Assembly (NCBI RefSeq): GCF_000308655.1
Contig: NZ_BAGC01000112.1
Coordinates: 91,040 to 155,039, forward strand
Length of the DNA stretch: 64,000 nucleotides
Source of the DNA: Nocardia niigatensis NBRC 100131
GTDB taxonomy: Bacteria > Actinomycetota > Actinomycetes > Mycobacteriales > Mycobacteriaceae
Direction of reading: 5' to 3'
Shown here: positions 24,661 to 33,627 of the stretch, in pieces
Position numbering within the stretch: the stretch's first letter is position 1
Layout: each line of letters starts with the position of its first letter
The notes under the pieces: model-generated
Told to the model about the DNA's origin: nothing
Seen by the model: only the letters and a program-made list of their open reading frames with translations
Databases searched by the model: none
Made by a program: the position numbers and the translations under genes

Positions 24661-24906
24661 CTACGGCCGTGCGACCTCGTGCCCGCTGACCCGCACGCTC
24701 GAGCTGTAACACGCCCGGCGGCTCAACTGCCGCTCGGCGATTCGCTCCACCAGCAGCGGGATGAACTCCCGAACCCGGTGCCCCTCGAAATCCCGATGAA
24801 TACCCCGAACCACCTCCCCGACGACCCGAGCCGTCAGATCAGGAAATCGATTGGACAGCCGCGCGACAAGGTCGCTCATCTGCTGCTCTTCATCGGATTC
24901 CGTCAT
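24661..24906 (-). CDS. Small three-helix-bundle dimerization-domain protein
   Basis: 81 aa. The segment SDLVARLSNRFPDLTARVVGEVVRGIHRDFEGHRVREFIPLLVERIAERQL is typical of short actinobacterial proteins annotated as three-helix bundle dimerization domain (DUF3562-like). No enzymatic motif is present. It is probably a cytoplasmic dimer of unknown role. It stands alone, with a 420-bp AT-variable region upstream. Confidence 0.75.
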   Translation of the reverse strand: MTESDEEQQMSDLVARLSNRFPDLTARVVGEVVRGIHRDFEGHRVREFIPLLVERIAERQLSRRACYSSSVRVSGHEVARP

Positions 24907-25325
24907 ACCGTGCGCTCGCCTCCATCACCCGCGTTGGCGCCGCCATCCGTCCCGCCCCAACGGATGGCCAGCGAAGTGGACAACGGCCCGGGGTGCGCTG
25001 ACCCCGGACCGTGCCCCTCGAGTGTTGCGGCAAATGCCGAGCTTTTCTCCCCCGAATCGCTATCTGGCACATTTTGTCCCGCACTAGGCACACCAAGTCC
25101 GCCCAGCTCACAGATGCAAAATACAAATGAAATTGCATTTGCAACAACATCATTCGAACCGCGGCACCCCCCGCCATTCGATCCGCCCAGCGCACTCCGT
25201 TTGCCCACCCGGCCACCCAGCCACCCCGCAGCGACCCCCGCCCGACATGTGGACGCTTGATCACGCGGTAACCAAACGATAGCTGTTGCACCCCTGTCTG
25301 CCAAGACCTTTCGCCCGGCGGAGCC
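24907..25325. other. Long intergenic region with AT-rich island
   Basis: No convincing gene. Around 25113-25158 there is an unusually AT-rich stretch for this genome, containing the palindrome TTGCATTTGCAA (25133-25144). This could be a promoter for the small minus-strand gene below it. Confidence 0.5.
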
Positions 25326-25907
25326 TTATCGGGTCGGGAGCGGCCGGGCGCGTTCGCGGACCTCCGCCAGGTGTTCGCGAGGAGTCCATGCGTTGACCCA
25401 CGCGGGCACTGAGAGTGCGGTGGCCGCGATGCCCAGGTCGCCGCGCGCGGCGGTAGCGAAGTCCTTGCGCAAGTGGTAGGCATCGCGATTGATGAGTCGC
25501 CAGTCGTCGGAATCGGTCAGCTTGCCCTGCGCGAACCACTCGAAAGTCCATGTGTATCTATTGAGTTCGTCGCCGAGGGCGACCGCGGACGGGCTACCCA
25601 GCAGCTGAACTTCCTGCCACCGCTGGATGCGCTCCCGCTCCAGGTCGGCGAGCTGAGTGAGGCCGTCCTCCAGCGAGGAGACATCGGGATCCACTTCGCC
25701 ACTGCGCAATCCGACCAACTGTCCGGCGAGAGAGTGCATCTTCCTGGTGACGATCAGATACTCCGAATAGACCTGCAGCCGACGCTCGTCCCACCGCGCG
25801 GCCTGGGTGCGATTCCACTTGGATCGTTCGTTGACATACGACGCGAGGAAGGTGATCCCGCCGCCGATGACGACACCGCTGAGCGTGCCGAGTAACTGAA
25901 GAAGCAC
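25326..25907 (-). CDS. Membrane-anchored protein of unknown function
   Basis: 193 aa from GTG 25907. One N-terminal hydrophobic helix (LLQLLGTLSGVVIGGGITFLASYV) is followed by NERSKWNRTQAARWDERRLQVYSEYL and a helical cytoplasmic domain. The pattern of a single TM, then a basic stretch and a long helix with DERR is common in uncharacterised actinobacterial proteins. The longer open frame upstream to 26405 is proline-rich out-of-frame DNA and is not included. Confidence 0.7.
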   Translation of the reverse strand: MLLQLLGTLSGVVIGGGITFLASYVNERSKWNRTQAARWDERRLQVYSEYLIVTRKMHSLAGQLVGLRSGEVDPDVSSLEDGLTQLADLERERIQRWQEVQLLGSPSAVALGDELNRYTWTFEWFAQGKLTDSDDWRLINRDAYHLRKDFATAARGDLGIAATALSVPAWVNAWTPREHLAEVRERARPLPTR

Positions 25908-26145
25908 CGTCGAATCGTATTCGCCGCAACGGTTCTGGTGGGGATGACGGTCAGGCTCAGATGGTGGAGCCGGGGCGGATGACCATGAGGATGGTGACGC
26001 GGGACCGGGAGGTTGAAGATGCCGGTCAGTATGGCCAGGTGGATTGTGCTGGAAGCGTCTGTCAGGGTGGAAGTTGTTGTGGGCGTGGGGGTCAGGGTTT
26101 TCTTGAGGGGGTCCGGCCGCCGAGATCGATACCGGGACCTTCGTC
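25908..26145. other. No gene recognised
   Basis: Short overlapping frames on both strands have neither ribosome binding sites nor recognisable protein text. It leads into a regulator fossil. Confidence 0.4.
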
Positions 26146-26430
26146 ATGCGACCGCGATTCGGGCTCGAGGCCCTCGTGACCGCCGACACCGTGATAGTTC
26201 CCGGTTGCTCGGAGGATGCCGGGTCCGCCGTCGGAGGCGGCGCCGCGCGCCGTGGCCGACCGCGGCACCCGCATCGCGTCCAACTGCACCGCTTCCGCGA
26301 CCAACTCGGCACCACCCCACTCCAATGGCTCCTCCGCACCCGCATCCGCCGCGCCCAGCACCTGCTGGAGAACACCGACCACCCCATCGACCGCATCGGC
26401 ACCACTACGGTGGCTTCGCGATGGCCGAGG
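26146..26430 (+). pseudogene. Remnant of a GlxA-type (DJ-1/PfpI plus AraC) regulator
   Basis: Three collinear pieces are visible. GLEALVTADTVIVPG comes from the DJ-1-like domain and GTRIASNCT from the same domain in another frame. LGTTPLQWLLRTRIRRAQHLLENTDHPIDRIG is the AraC helix-turn-helix, back in the first frame. About 120 residues between them and the second HTH helix are missing. Large internal deletions and frameshifts make it non-functional. Confidence 0.75.
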
Positions 26431-26617
26431 ATGCCGACCGGCTACTCGTCAGTGGCATCGTCGAACAAACCGCTCGCGACATGAGCAGTTCCCAAGGGGC
26501 AGCAGATCGGGCTGATCGGAATGCTGCTGGCGCAGACAGGAACGTGACGCATGCCGGAGGCATTCGATCCGGTGAGAGTGCCTCGGGACCGGTTCTCCGC
26601 CAGGTACCCTCGATCCG

Positions 26618-27922
26618 ATGGGACAACGTGCGCTGTTCACGCTGGCATGTACCGTTCTGACCGCCTGGTGCATGGTGACCACGCCCGGCGCCGCTGCCGC
26701 CGATCCGGGTTTACCGCCGGTCGGCGGCGATTTCCTCTGGGGCGTGTCGAGCTCCGGTTTTCAGAGCGAAGGCTTTGCGCCGGACAGCAATTGGAGCCGG
26801 TACGCCGGATCCGGTCGCGCCGAGAACTACCGCAATTCGGTCGATTTTCTGCATCGCTACGACGAGGACATTCAACATGCCGCCGATCTCGGAGTCGGTG
26901 TCTATCGGGTCAGCGTGGAATGGGCGCGGGTGCAAACGAATCCGGGCGAATGGGATTTCTCGTTCTATGACGCCATGATCGGACGGATTCGCGCGGCCGG
27001 AATGCGGCCGATGATCACCCTGGACCACTGGGTGTTCCCGGGCTGGGAGGTCGATCGCGGCGGCTGGCGCAATCCGGGCATGGTCGACGACTGGCTGACC
27101 GAGGCCCGTGCGGTGGTGGACCGTTATTCGCAGCTCGATCCGCTGTGGGTCACCTTCAACGAGCCGCTCGCCTATACCGGAAAAGAGCAGCAGATCGGCG
27201 ATCTCGGCACGCTCGATGTCACGCCCATGATCGATCGGATGGTCGCCGCGCATCGCTCGATCTACGACTACATCCATGTCCGGCAGCCCGGCGCGATGGT
27301 CACCAGCAATATCGCCTACTCCGACATCGGTGCGGCGCAGTCCGACGCGTCGTTCGTCGACCGGGTCGCCGACAAGCTCGACTACATCGGAATCGACTAC
27401 TACTACGGCGGATCCCTCTCCAATCCGCCGAATCTGGCTGCCCAGCTGACCAATCAGCCGTCGAGCCTCGTCCTCGAACCCGACGGCATCTACTACGTCC
27501 TGCGCCGCTACGCGCAGAAGTTCCCGGGCCGCCCCCTCTACATCGTCGAGAACGGCATGCCCTCCGACAACGGCTCACCCACCACCGACGGCATGACCCG
27601 CGCGGACGACCTCCGCGACACCGTCTACTGGGTCCAGCGCGCGATAGCCGACGGCATGAATGTCATCGGCTACAACTACTGGAGCATCACCGACAACTAC
27701 GAATGGGGCAGCTACTCACCCCGTTTCGGCCTCTACACCGTCGACGTCACCACCGACCCGTCGCTGACGCGCCACCCCACCGACGCCGTCGGCGCCTACC
27801 GCGACATCGCCACCTCCGGCGGCGTCCCCGCCGACTACCTCCCCACCCGTGCCCCGGCCCTGTGCTCCATCCAGGACCTCCCCTCCAGCTGCCTCGACCC
27901 GGTCACCGTCGCGGGCCGCTGA
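26618..27922 (+). CDS. Secreted glycoside hydrolase family 1 protein (beta-glucosidase-like)
   Basis: 434 aa. The signal peptide ends near AAAA at residues 25-28. The GH1 catalytic pair is acid/base Glu182 in TFNEP and nucleophile Glu311 in IVENG. The N-terminal FLWGVSSSGFQSEG and YNYWSITDNYEWGSYSPRFGLY blocks are family signatures. GH1 enzymes retain configuration and cut beta-glucosides, galactosides or related glycosides. A secreted member is less usual, since most bacterial GH1 proteins are cytoplasmic. Two cysteines near the end (CSIQDLPSSC) could form a disulfide. It stands alone with no transporter beside it. Confidence 0.93.
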   Translation: MGQRALFTLACTVLTAWCMVTTPGAAAADPGLPPVGGDFLWGVSSSGFQSEGFAPDSNWSRYAGSGRAENYRNSVDFLHRYDEDIQHAADLGVGVYRVSVEWARVQTNPGEWDFSFYDAMIGRIRAAGMRPMITLDHWVFPGWEVDRGGWRNPGMVDDWLTEARAVVDRYSQLDPLWVTFNEPLAYTGKEQQIGDLGTLDVTPMIDRMVAAHRSIYDYIHVRQPGAMVTSNIAYSDIGAAQSDASFVDRVADKLDYIGIDYYYGGSLSNPPNLAAQLTNQPSSLVLEPDGIYYVLRRYAQKFPGRPLYIVENGMPSDNGSPTTDGMTRADDLRDTVYWVQRAIADGMNVIGYNYWSITDNYEWGSYSPRFGLYTVDVTTDPSLTRHPTDAVGAYRDIATSGGVPADYLPTRAPALCSIQDLPSSCLDPVTVAGR

Positions 27923-28049
27923 TCAGCCCGCGGTGCCGGAACGGCGGCGGGCCCGGTGATGCCGAGGCGGGGGCGGGCGGTGATATGTTCGGATTCGCTA
28001 GACCAACTGGTTCTGCTCGGTTCACGAGATCCCAGGAGGTGGGCACCTC

Positions 28050-28970
28050 ATGAGTTCACCGAAGACGCTCGATCCGCACTCGGTATCCACCGCGCCGATC
28101 GTGGTCGGAATCGATGATTCCCCCGCCGCGATGTCGGCCGTGCGCTGGGCGGCGGAGACCGCGGGGGCCCGCGGGCGGGAACTGCTCATCGCGCACGGGA
28201 CGAACGTGAACGTGATCGTGGGGGTGATGGGCACCTTCTCGAGCGTGAACGCCGAAGTCGAGCAATCGATTCAGTCCTTCGGCGCCGACCTGGTGACCAG
28301 GGCCCAGGACGTCGCCGAGAAGACCTCGCCCGGCCTGACGGTTCGCACCGAGGTGTCCCCGGCGCATCCGGCGCGGCTGTTGATCGACCTCTCGGCCACC
28401 GCCCATCTGATGGTGATCGGCGGTCCGGCCGAACGCCGCGGGCTCAATCGGATCGGGTCCATCCTGGTCTCGGTCGCGAGCCAGGCGGAGGGGTCGGTGG
28501 TCGTGGTGCGCGACGACGGATCGGCCGACCGGCAGAGCGCGCCGGTCGTGGTCGGCGTCGACGGCAGCCCGGTCAGTGACGCGGCGGTCGGCGCCGCGTT
28601 CTACGAGGCATCGGTCCGCAAGGCCCCGCTGGTGGCGGTGCACACGTGGAGCGACATGTATCTGGCCCGGTACTCGGGATTCGTCGACACCACGATCGAG
28701 GCCGCGCAGACCACCGAAGCCGAGCGAGCGTTGCTGGTCCAACGGCTGGCCGGGTGGCAGGAGCAGTACCCCGACGTCCAGGTCAGCCGCGACATCCAGC
28801 TCGCCGGCCCGATCGATCACCTGCTTTCCTGGTCCGAGCGAGCCCAACTGGTGGTTGTCGGCAGTCGCGGTCGCGGCGGCTTCGCAGGCATGCTGCTCGG
28901 CTCCACCAGCAATGCCCTCGTGCAACGCGCGAGCTGCCCGGTCATGGTGGTCCATCCCAGCAAAGACTGA
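28050..28970 (+). CDS. Universal stress protein, tandem UspA domains (first copy)
   Basis: 306 aa, two UspA domains of about 145 residues. Each begins PIVVGIDDSPAA / PVVVGVDGSPVS and the second ends with the ATP-binding G-x2-G-x9-G(S/T) motif GSRGRGGFAGMLLGSTSNAL. The first domain has the degenerate motif GGPAERRGLNRIGSILVSV, so ATP binding may be limited to the second. AGGAGG lies 12 nt upstream of ATG. In mycobacteria such proteins accumulate in hypoxia under DosR; no DosR box was seen here. Confidence 0.93.
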   Translation: MSSPKTLDPHSVSTAPIVVGIDDSPAAMSAVRWAAETAGARGRELLIAHGTNVNVIVGVMGTFSSVNAEVEQSIQSFGADLVTRAQDVAEKTSPGLTVRTEVSPAHPARLLIDLSATAHLMVIGGPAERRGLNRIGSILVSVASQAEGSVVVVRDDGSADRQSAPVVVGVDGSPVSDAAVGAAFYEASVRKAPLVAVHTWSDMYLARYSGFVDTTIEAAQTTEAERALLVQRLAGWQEQYPDVQVSRDIQLAGPIDHLLSWSERAQLVVVGSRGRGGFAGMLLGSTSNALVQRASCPVMVVHPSKD

Positions 28971-28991
28971 CTGATCGAGAGGTGGGTCGAT

Positions 28992-29879
28992 ATGACCGGC
29001 GCCGAGGATATTGCCGAGGATATTTCAGCCCGGAATCAAGTGGTGGTCGCGGTGGACGGCACCACGAGCGCGGATGCGGCGGCAGCGTGGGCGGGGTCGG
29101 AGGCCGCGCTGCACGGGTGCGGGCTGCGCATCGTCTACTCGATCGGGCTGCCCTCGGGATTCGGGCCGGGCCTGGCCCTCGGCAATGCCCGGCCGGACTG
29201 GGGACGCACCGATGGCGAGCTGGTGCTGTCCCGAGCCCGGGAGATCGCGCAGCGGGCCGCCGGGCGCGCGATCGACATCGAGACCGATCTCAGTCTCGAG
29301 CTGATCACCGGTGAGCTGATCGAACAGTCGCGCCACGCCCGGCTGGTCGTGGTCGGCAGCACGGGCAAGAGCGGGCGCGCCGCACTCGGATCGGTGAGCA
29401 TGGCGGTCACCCGGCATGCGCACAGCCCGGTGGCGGTGGTGCGTGATTACACCGAATCCTCCTCGCGGCCGGTGCTTGTCGGTGTGGACGGCAGCCCGGG
29501 CGGTGAGCGGGCCATGCGGCTGGCCTTCGAGGAAGCCGCCGCCAGGGGAGTCGGGGTCGTGGCGGTGTACGCGTGGAGCGACACCGCCGGTCTGGCGCTG
29601 ACCGCCTTCGATTGGGATTCGATCGCCGATGCCGAGTACGCCGTCCTGACTCACTGGCTGTCCCCGTGGACCGAGAAGTATCCGACGGTCGCCGTGGAAC
29701 CGAAAGTGGTGCTGGACGATCCGGCCGGCGCGCTGCTGACCGAGGCCGAGAACGCGCAGCTGGCGGTCATCGGAAGCCACGGTCGCGGCGGATTCGGCGG
29801 AATGCTGCTGGGTTCGACCGCCCATACCGTGTCGCAGAGTGCGGCCTGCCCGGTGATCGTCGCCCGCCCGGCGAGCTGA
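28992..29879 (+). CDS. Universal stress protein, tandem UspA domains (second copy)
   Basis: 295 aa, 21 bp after the first usp gene and probably co-transcribed. Domain 1 starts QVVVAVDGTTSADAAAAW and ends GSTGKSGRAALGSVSMAV. Domain 2 starts PVLVGVDGSPGGERAM and ends GSHGRGGFGGMLLGSTAHTV, a full ATP-binding motif. It is clearly a paralogue of the preceding gene, from an old tandem duplication. AGGTGGG precedes ATG 28992. Confidence 0.93.
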   Translation: MTGAEDIAEDISARNQVVVAVDGTTSADAAAAWAGSEAALHGCGLRIVYSIGLPSGFGPGLALGNARPDWGRTDGELVLSRAREIAQRAAGRAIDIETDLSLELITGELIEQSRHARLVVVGSTGKSGRAALGSVSMAVTRHAHSPVAVVRDYTESSSRPVLVGVDGSPGGERAMRLAFEEAAARGVGVVAVYAWSDTAGLALTAFDWDSIADAEYAVLTHWLSPWTEKYPTVAVEPKVVLDDPAGALLTEAENAQLAVIGSHGRGGFGGMLLGSTAHTVSQSAACPVIVARPAS

Positions 29880-29932
29880 CCGAGCCGGATCTTCCTTGCT
29901 CCGAAGGCTTTCGGAGGCGGCGAGGACGGAGG

Positions 29933-31132
29933 CTAGCCGCCATTGGGCGCGCGGCGGCGGGAATGGGTTCCGCGTTCGGGTTCAGAGGGTTCCGGGGTCT
30001 CCACGTCGTATCGGCGTACGTACGCGGCCAGGAAAGCTTGCGCGGTGGCCGTCACCGGAATCGCCAGCAGCGCACCCGTCGCGCCGAACAGCGCGGCGCC
30101 CGCGAGCACCGCGCCGAAGGCGACCGCGGGATGCATGTCCAGGGTGGTCGCGGTGATGCGCGGCTGCAGCACGTAGTTCTCGAATTGCTGGTAGACGACG
30201 ATGAATCCGAGAATCCACAGCGCCGTCCGCGGATTGTGCGCCAGCGCCACCACCACCGGAAGCGCGCCCGCCAGGTAGGTGCCGACCGTCGGGATGAACT
30301 GCGACAGCACGCCCACCCACAGTGCGAGCGCGAACGCCGACGGAATCCCCAGTACCCGCATCGCGGCGTAGTGCGCCACGGCGGAGAACAAGGCGAGCAG
30401 CGCCCGCGAGTACAGGTAGCCACCGGTCTTCTCGACCGCGATATCCCAGGCGCGCAGCACATGTCGCTGCCGTTGCGGCGGCAGCAGCGAGCAGACCGTG
30501 TTGCGGAAGCGCGGGCCGTCGGTGGCGAAGTAGTAGGTGAACAGCAGCACGCCCAGGCCCTGGAACAGCACACCGAGCGCCGTGGTGCCGATGCCCCAGA
30601 CGTCGTCGGCCAGGTCCAGCGCCCAGGACTGCAGCTTGGTGCTCATCTCCGAGGTGCGGTCGGTGATATCGGTGGCCGACAGATCGGTGTGGAAGGTGTT
30701 GTTTATCCAGGTGACCGCGCTCTGCATGTCCTGCGGCAGATTCTTGATCAGCGTCGTCACCTGACCGACCACCAATTCGCCCATGGTCCAGACGAATCCG
30801 ACCAGCACCACGGTCACCACGAGGAACACGGCCAGTGTCGCCGCGCCGCGCTTCCAGCCGCGGGCGGACAGCCAGTTCACCGCGGGCTCGATGGCGAACG
30901 CCAGGAACAACGACACCACCAGCACCGTCAGCAGACCGCGCAGTCGCATCAGGCCCCAGAAGGTGATGACAACACCGGCCACGGTGGCGGCGGCCAGCAG
31001 GTAGGCGCGCGGCAACCAGGCCGGGACTACCGACGCGACCAGTCGGTCGGGCCTGAGATCGGCGGTCGCGTCCGTGTCGTCCACCGTGTCGTCCGCGCTC
31101 TGATCGGGTTTCGGGGAATCATCCTGGGGCAC
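29933..31132 (-). CDS. AI-2E family transporter (TqsA/YdiK-like permease)
   Basis: 399 aa, about eight helices. The family's conserved region is FALALWVGVLSQFIPTVGTYLAGALPVVVALAHNP and IVVYQQFENYVLQPRI, followed by LHP-like DMHPAVAFGAVLAGAALFGATGALLAIPVTA. An acidic N-terminal tail and a basic C-terminal tail are cytoplasmic. Family members export small signals or ions; the name should not be read as proof of autoinducer transport. It is convergent with the usp genes and ends 54 bp from them. Confidence 0.92.
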   Translation of the reverse strand: MPQDDSPKPDQSADDTVDDTDATADLRPDRLVASVVPAWLPRAYLLAAATVAGVVITFWGLMRLRGLLTVLVVSLFLAFAIEPAVNWLSARGWKRGAATLAVFLVVTVVLVGFVWTMGELVVGQVTTLIKNLPQDMQSAVTWINNTFHTDLSATDITDRTSEMSTKLQSWALDLADDVWGIGTTALGVLFQGLGVLLFTYYFATDGPRFRNTVCSLLPPQRQRHVLRAWDIAVEKTGGYLYSRALLALFSAVAHYAAMRVLGIPSAFALALWVGVLSQFIPTVGTYLAGALPVVVALAHNPRTALWILGFIVVYQQFENYVLQPRITATTLDMHPAVAFGAVLAGAALFGATGALLAIPVTATAQAFLAAYVRRYDVETPEPSEPERGTHSRRRAPNGG

Positions 31133-31352
31133 TCCGCCAACGTAGTGTCGTCCGGTCGGTTCGCGCCGCAGTGGCGCGTATGCCCGCGTGTTCTGTTGGG
31201 GCGCTCCGTTTCATCCGCGCGATCGCCGGTAAACACAATGCCCTGCCATCGGCTGGTCGACTTGCTGCTGATCTTTGGACGGGGTAATCAAGTGTTCAAC
31301 GCCGGTGGGGTGATCGAAACAGTGTCCGGGGGGATCCAGAAAGGCAGCCGCG

Positions 31353-32132
31353 ATGGAGTTCGACGCCGACCCGGCCGCGCTGGCGCTGCCCGTGCCACCG
31401 ACCTTCGGCTCGGTGCTGCGGCGACTCCGTGACGAAAGGGGTGCCTCGCGCGAACGGCTCGCATTCAACGCGGGCGTCAGCGCGAGCTACGTGACCCACT
31501 TGGAAAAGGGCGAAAGAGATCGCCCCGCCCGCGAAGTCGTGAGTGCCCTGACACGGTATCTGGACCGGCTCTCACCGCTCGCCCCGGAGGAACAGCGGCA
31601 ACTCCTGGACCTCGCCGGCCTCGAACCACTGGAGCAGCCGAGCATGGCCGACCTGCGCACCGACCTCGGGCGCGGCATCGAGCACACTCTGTCACTGTAC
31701 GAACCACACCTGGCCGCCTACCTGGACACGAGACTGAATGTCCTTGTCGCCAACCGGAGTTTCGACCGCGCCTTCCCCGGCCTGTCCGACGACGTGAACC
31801 TCCTGCGCTGGATGCTCGGAAACCCTTATGCCAAAGCGGTTCTCGTCGAATGGGAGAAGGAACTGCGGATCGCGATCCAATGGTTCAACGGCTCGAGCGC
31901 GCAGAACGGCGAGCCAGCCTGGTCCGAGGACCTGCTGCGCGAACTGAGCAGCTACCCGCTGTTCATGGAGATCTGGTCGAAGACCACGGCCAGATACGGA
32001 GGCGTCCGCCCTCTCGTCCGGCTGCGAGACCACCTCACCGGCCGCCAGACCACCGTCGTCGGACAACTCTTCAGCGTCTACAGCACGGCATATCCGGGGA
32101 AGCTGCAGATCTTCATCGGTCTACGGAGCTGA
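31353..32132 (+). CDS. XRE-type regulator with MmyB-like ligand-binding domain
   Basis: 259 aa. The N-terminal Cro/CI helix-turn-helix is FGSVLRRLRDERGASRERLAFNAGVSASYVTHLEKGERDRPAREVVSALTRYL (about residues 18-70). The C-terminal half (YLDTRLNVLVANRSFDRAFPGL, NLLRWML, VLVEWEKELRIAIQWF) resembles the MmyB-like ligand-binding domain seen in many actinobacterial regulators. Those regulators often control adjacent oxidoreductases; none is adjacent here. Confidence 0.88.
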   Translation: MEFDADPAALALPVPPTFGSVLRRLRDERGASRERLAFNAGVSASYVTHLEKGERDRPAREVVSALTRYLDRLSPLAPEEQRQLLDLAGLEPLEQPSMADLRTDLGRGIEHTLSLYEPHLAAYLDTRLNVLVANRSFDRAFPGLSDDVNLLRWMLGNPYAKAVLVEWEKELRIAIQWFNGSSAQNGEPAWSEDLLRELSSYPLFMEIWSKTTARYGGVRPLVRLRDHLTGRQTTVVGQLFSVYSTAYPGKLQIFIGLRS

Positions 32133-32177
32133 CCGCCGGCATCAGTCGCTGAACACTCACGTCGCGCCGGCGCGAGA

Positions 32178-32600
32178 TCAGCGCATTTGCGTGAAGGTGG
32201 AGTAGTGGTCGCTGGTGTACCAGGCCGAGCCGTTGTCGCCGGTCACGATCCGCTCGGCATCGCGGTTTCGGCCCGGCTGCTTGCAGTTGACGTCCCACTC
32301 CCGATACCCGACGCCACCGGGCAACAGCCCGCCCCGGTTCTGCCAGGTGGTACCGCCATGGGTGCCGGGACAGTCGGCCGGCGGCCACTTGCCCTGGTCG
32401 ATCAGGCCCAAGGTCGTCCAGGCTCGCTGGGGTACCGCGGAATCCACCAGGCGAACCTCCGCACCGACCACCGTCGAGTGCGCGCTCGCGTGTTCCGTGT
32501 ATCCGCCCGACAACAGCACCGCCACTGTGGCGAGCACTGCCGACGCGACAGCAATTGCCTTGCCCCACAACGTTCTCAACGCGTTCGTCTCCACCGTCAT
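32178..32600 (-). CDS. Secreted guanyl-specific ribonuclease (N1/T1/barnase superfamily)
   Basis: 140 aa. A signal peptide or anchor covers about residues 12-41. The mature part follows RNase Sa: AWTTLGLIDQGKWPP, TTWQNRGGLLPGG, then YREWDVN with the general base Glu101, AERIVTG with Arg117 and DHYSTFT with the acid His132. All three catalytic residues are present, and Cys77 and Cys106 may bond. Such enzymes cut RNA after G and are secreted as nutrients scavengers or as toxins. No barstar-like inhibitor is beside it; secretion would protect the producer. Confidence 0.88.
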   Translation of the reverse strand: MTVETNALRTLWGKAIAVASAVLATVAVLLSGGYTEHASAHSTVVGAEVRLVDSAVPQRAWTTLGLIDQGKWPPADCPGTHGGTTWQNRGGLLPGGVGYREWDVNCKQPGRNRDAERIVTGDNGSAWYTSDHYSTFTQMR

Positions 32601-32841
32601 GGGTGCTCACGGTGCCACACGGGTCTGAATCAGCCCTCACGCCGAGCTGTCGTGCGGGTGAATGCGGACCGGATGGCAGAGCCCTGGAGCGGACCGCGGC
32701 GCGGCCGTCGGGCCGGGCGCGCTGATCGGGCGTAGGTATCCAGAAAATAGGTATACCCACGGGTCGTTCTACCGTCGTGATTTCGCGGCGCGTGGGTGAG
32801 TCTTGCTTCGACCGGATGGAAAACATCGCCGCGAGGTAGTC

Positions 32842-33600
32842 ATGAACGATCTCCAACAATTCGTCAGTCGAAATGCCGCGGGCGTCGAGAGCCTGATGCT
32901 GCGCCGGTGTGCGGGGTGCCGGGCATTGCACTCGCCGTTCATCGCGACGTGTTCGTCCTGCAGGTCGGAGGACTTCGAGTGGACCGACTCGTCCGGTTTC
33001 GGTGCCATCGTCTCGTGGCGACTGGTGCATCGGAACGTGGAGCAGGGATCCAGCGATGTCGTTCCGACCCTGATCGCCATCGTTGAACTGGACGAAGGTC
33101 CATGGATTTACACGACGATCGAAGGCGATGTTCCGCCCATCTCGGACGAGCCTGTTCGCGTCCGATTCGAGCCGCGACCTCGAACAGACCGCTTTCCGGT
33201 GTACACGGTGTGCCCCGAGCCCGCGCCGACCGAGGATGATGCGCAGGCCACGACCGCAATCGAGACCACCCGGCCGCAAGCGAAGCCGGAGTACGACAGT
33301 TCCTGGATTCGAACCGCACTGCACGACTGTGACCAGCTCGAGCGAGCGCACTGCCTCGATGCGAGCGCGAAGTCTATGCTCGGCTTCGCCGTCCGCTGGG
33401 CGCCGTTCGGCGGCGCCACCGCGGCCGAGCTGCTCGTGACATTCGGCATGAGCCGTCGGCGGTTCCTGCGAGCCGTCGAAGAAGCACTGCGCTCCGCACG
33501 CACCGACACCGATGTCGTGCGCAGGCTGAAGCGTCAGCTGAAGCAGTCGTTGAGCGAGGCGTGGCGGGCCGACCTCACGGCCCTGCCGGTCGGCGGCTGA
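32842..33600 (+). CDS. Zinc-ribbon/OB-fold (DUF35-like) protein with extra C-terminal helical domain
   Basis: 252 aa from ATG 32842. Residues about 22-110 form a zinc ribbon (CAGC, CSSC) and an OB fold (FGAIVSWRLVHRN, TLIAIVELDEGPWIYTTIEGD, PVRVRFEP), as in the DUF35/ChsH2 group that acts with thiolases or enoyl-CoA hydratases. A Pro-Glu-Thr linker follows. Residues about 160-245 are a second, helical domain (SMLGFAVRWAPFGGATAAELLVTFGMSRRRFLRAVEEAL) that looks like DUF3263-type helix-turn-helix proteins. I know of no standard protein with this fusion. No thiolase lies next to it. It is divergent from the RNase gene. Confidence 0.75.
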   Translation: MNDLQQFVSRNAAGVESLMLRRCAGCRALHSPFIATCSSCRSEDFEWTDSSGFGAIVSWRLVHRNVEQGSSDVVPTLIAIVELDEGPWIYTTIEGDVPPISDEPVRVRFEPRPRTDRFPVYTVCPEPAPTEDDAQATTAIETTRPQAKPEYDSSWIRTALHDCDQLERAHCLDASAKSMLGFAVRWAPFGGATAAELLVTFGMSRRRFLRAVEEALRSARTDTDVVRRLKRQLKQSLSEAWRADLTALPVGG

Positions 33601-33627
33601 CCGGACATCCGAACATTGTCACAGTCC

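Noticed and set aside
28022..28050. DosR box before the universal stress genes
   Set aside because: No sequence close to the DosR palindrome was found in the upstream region.
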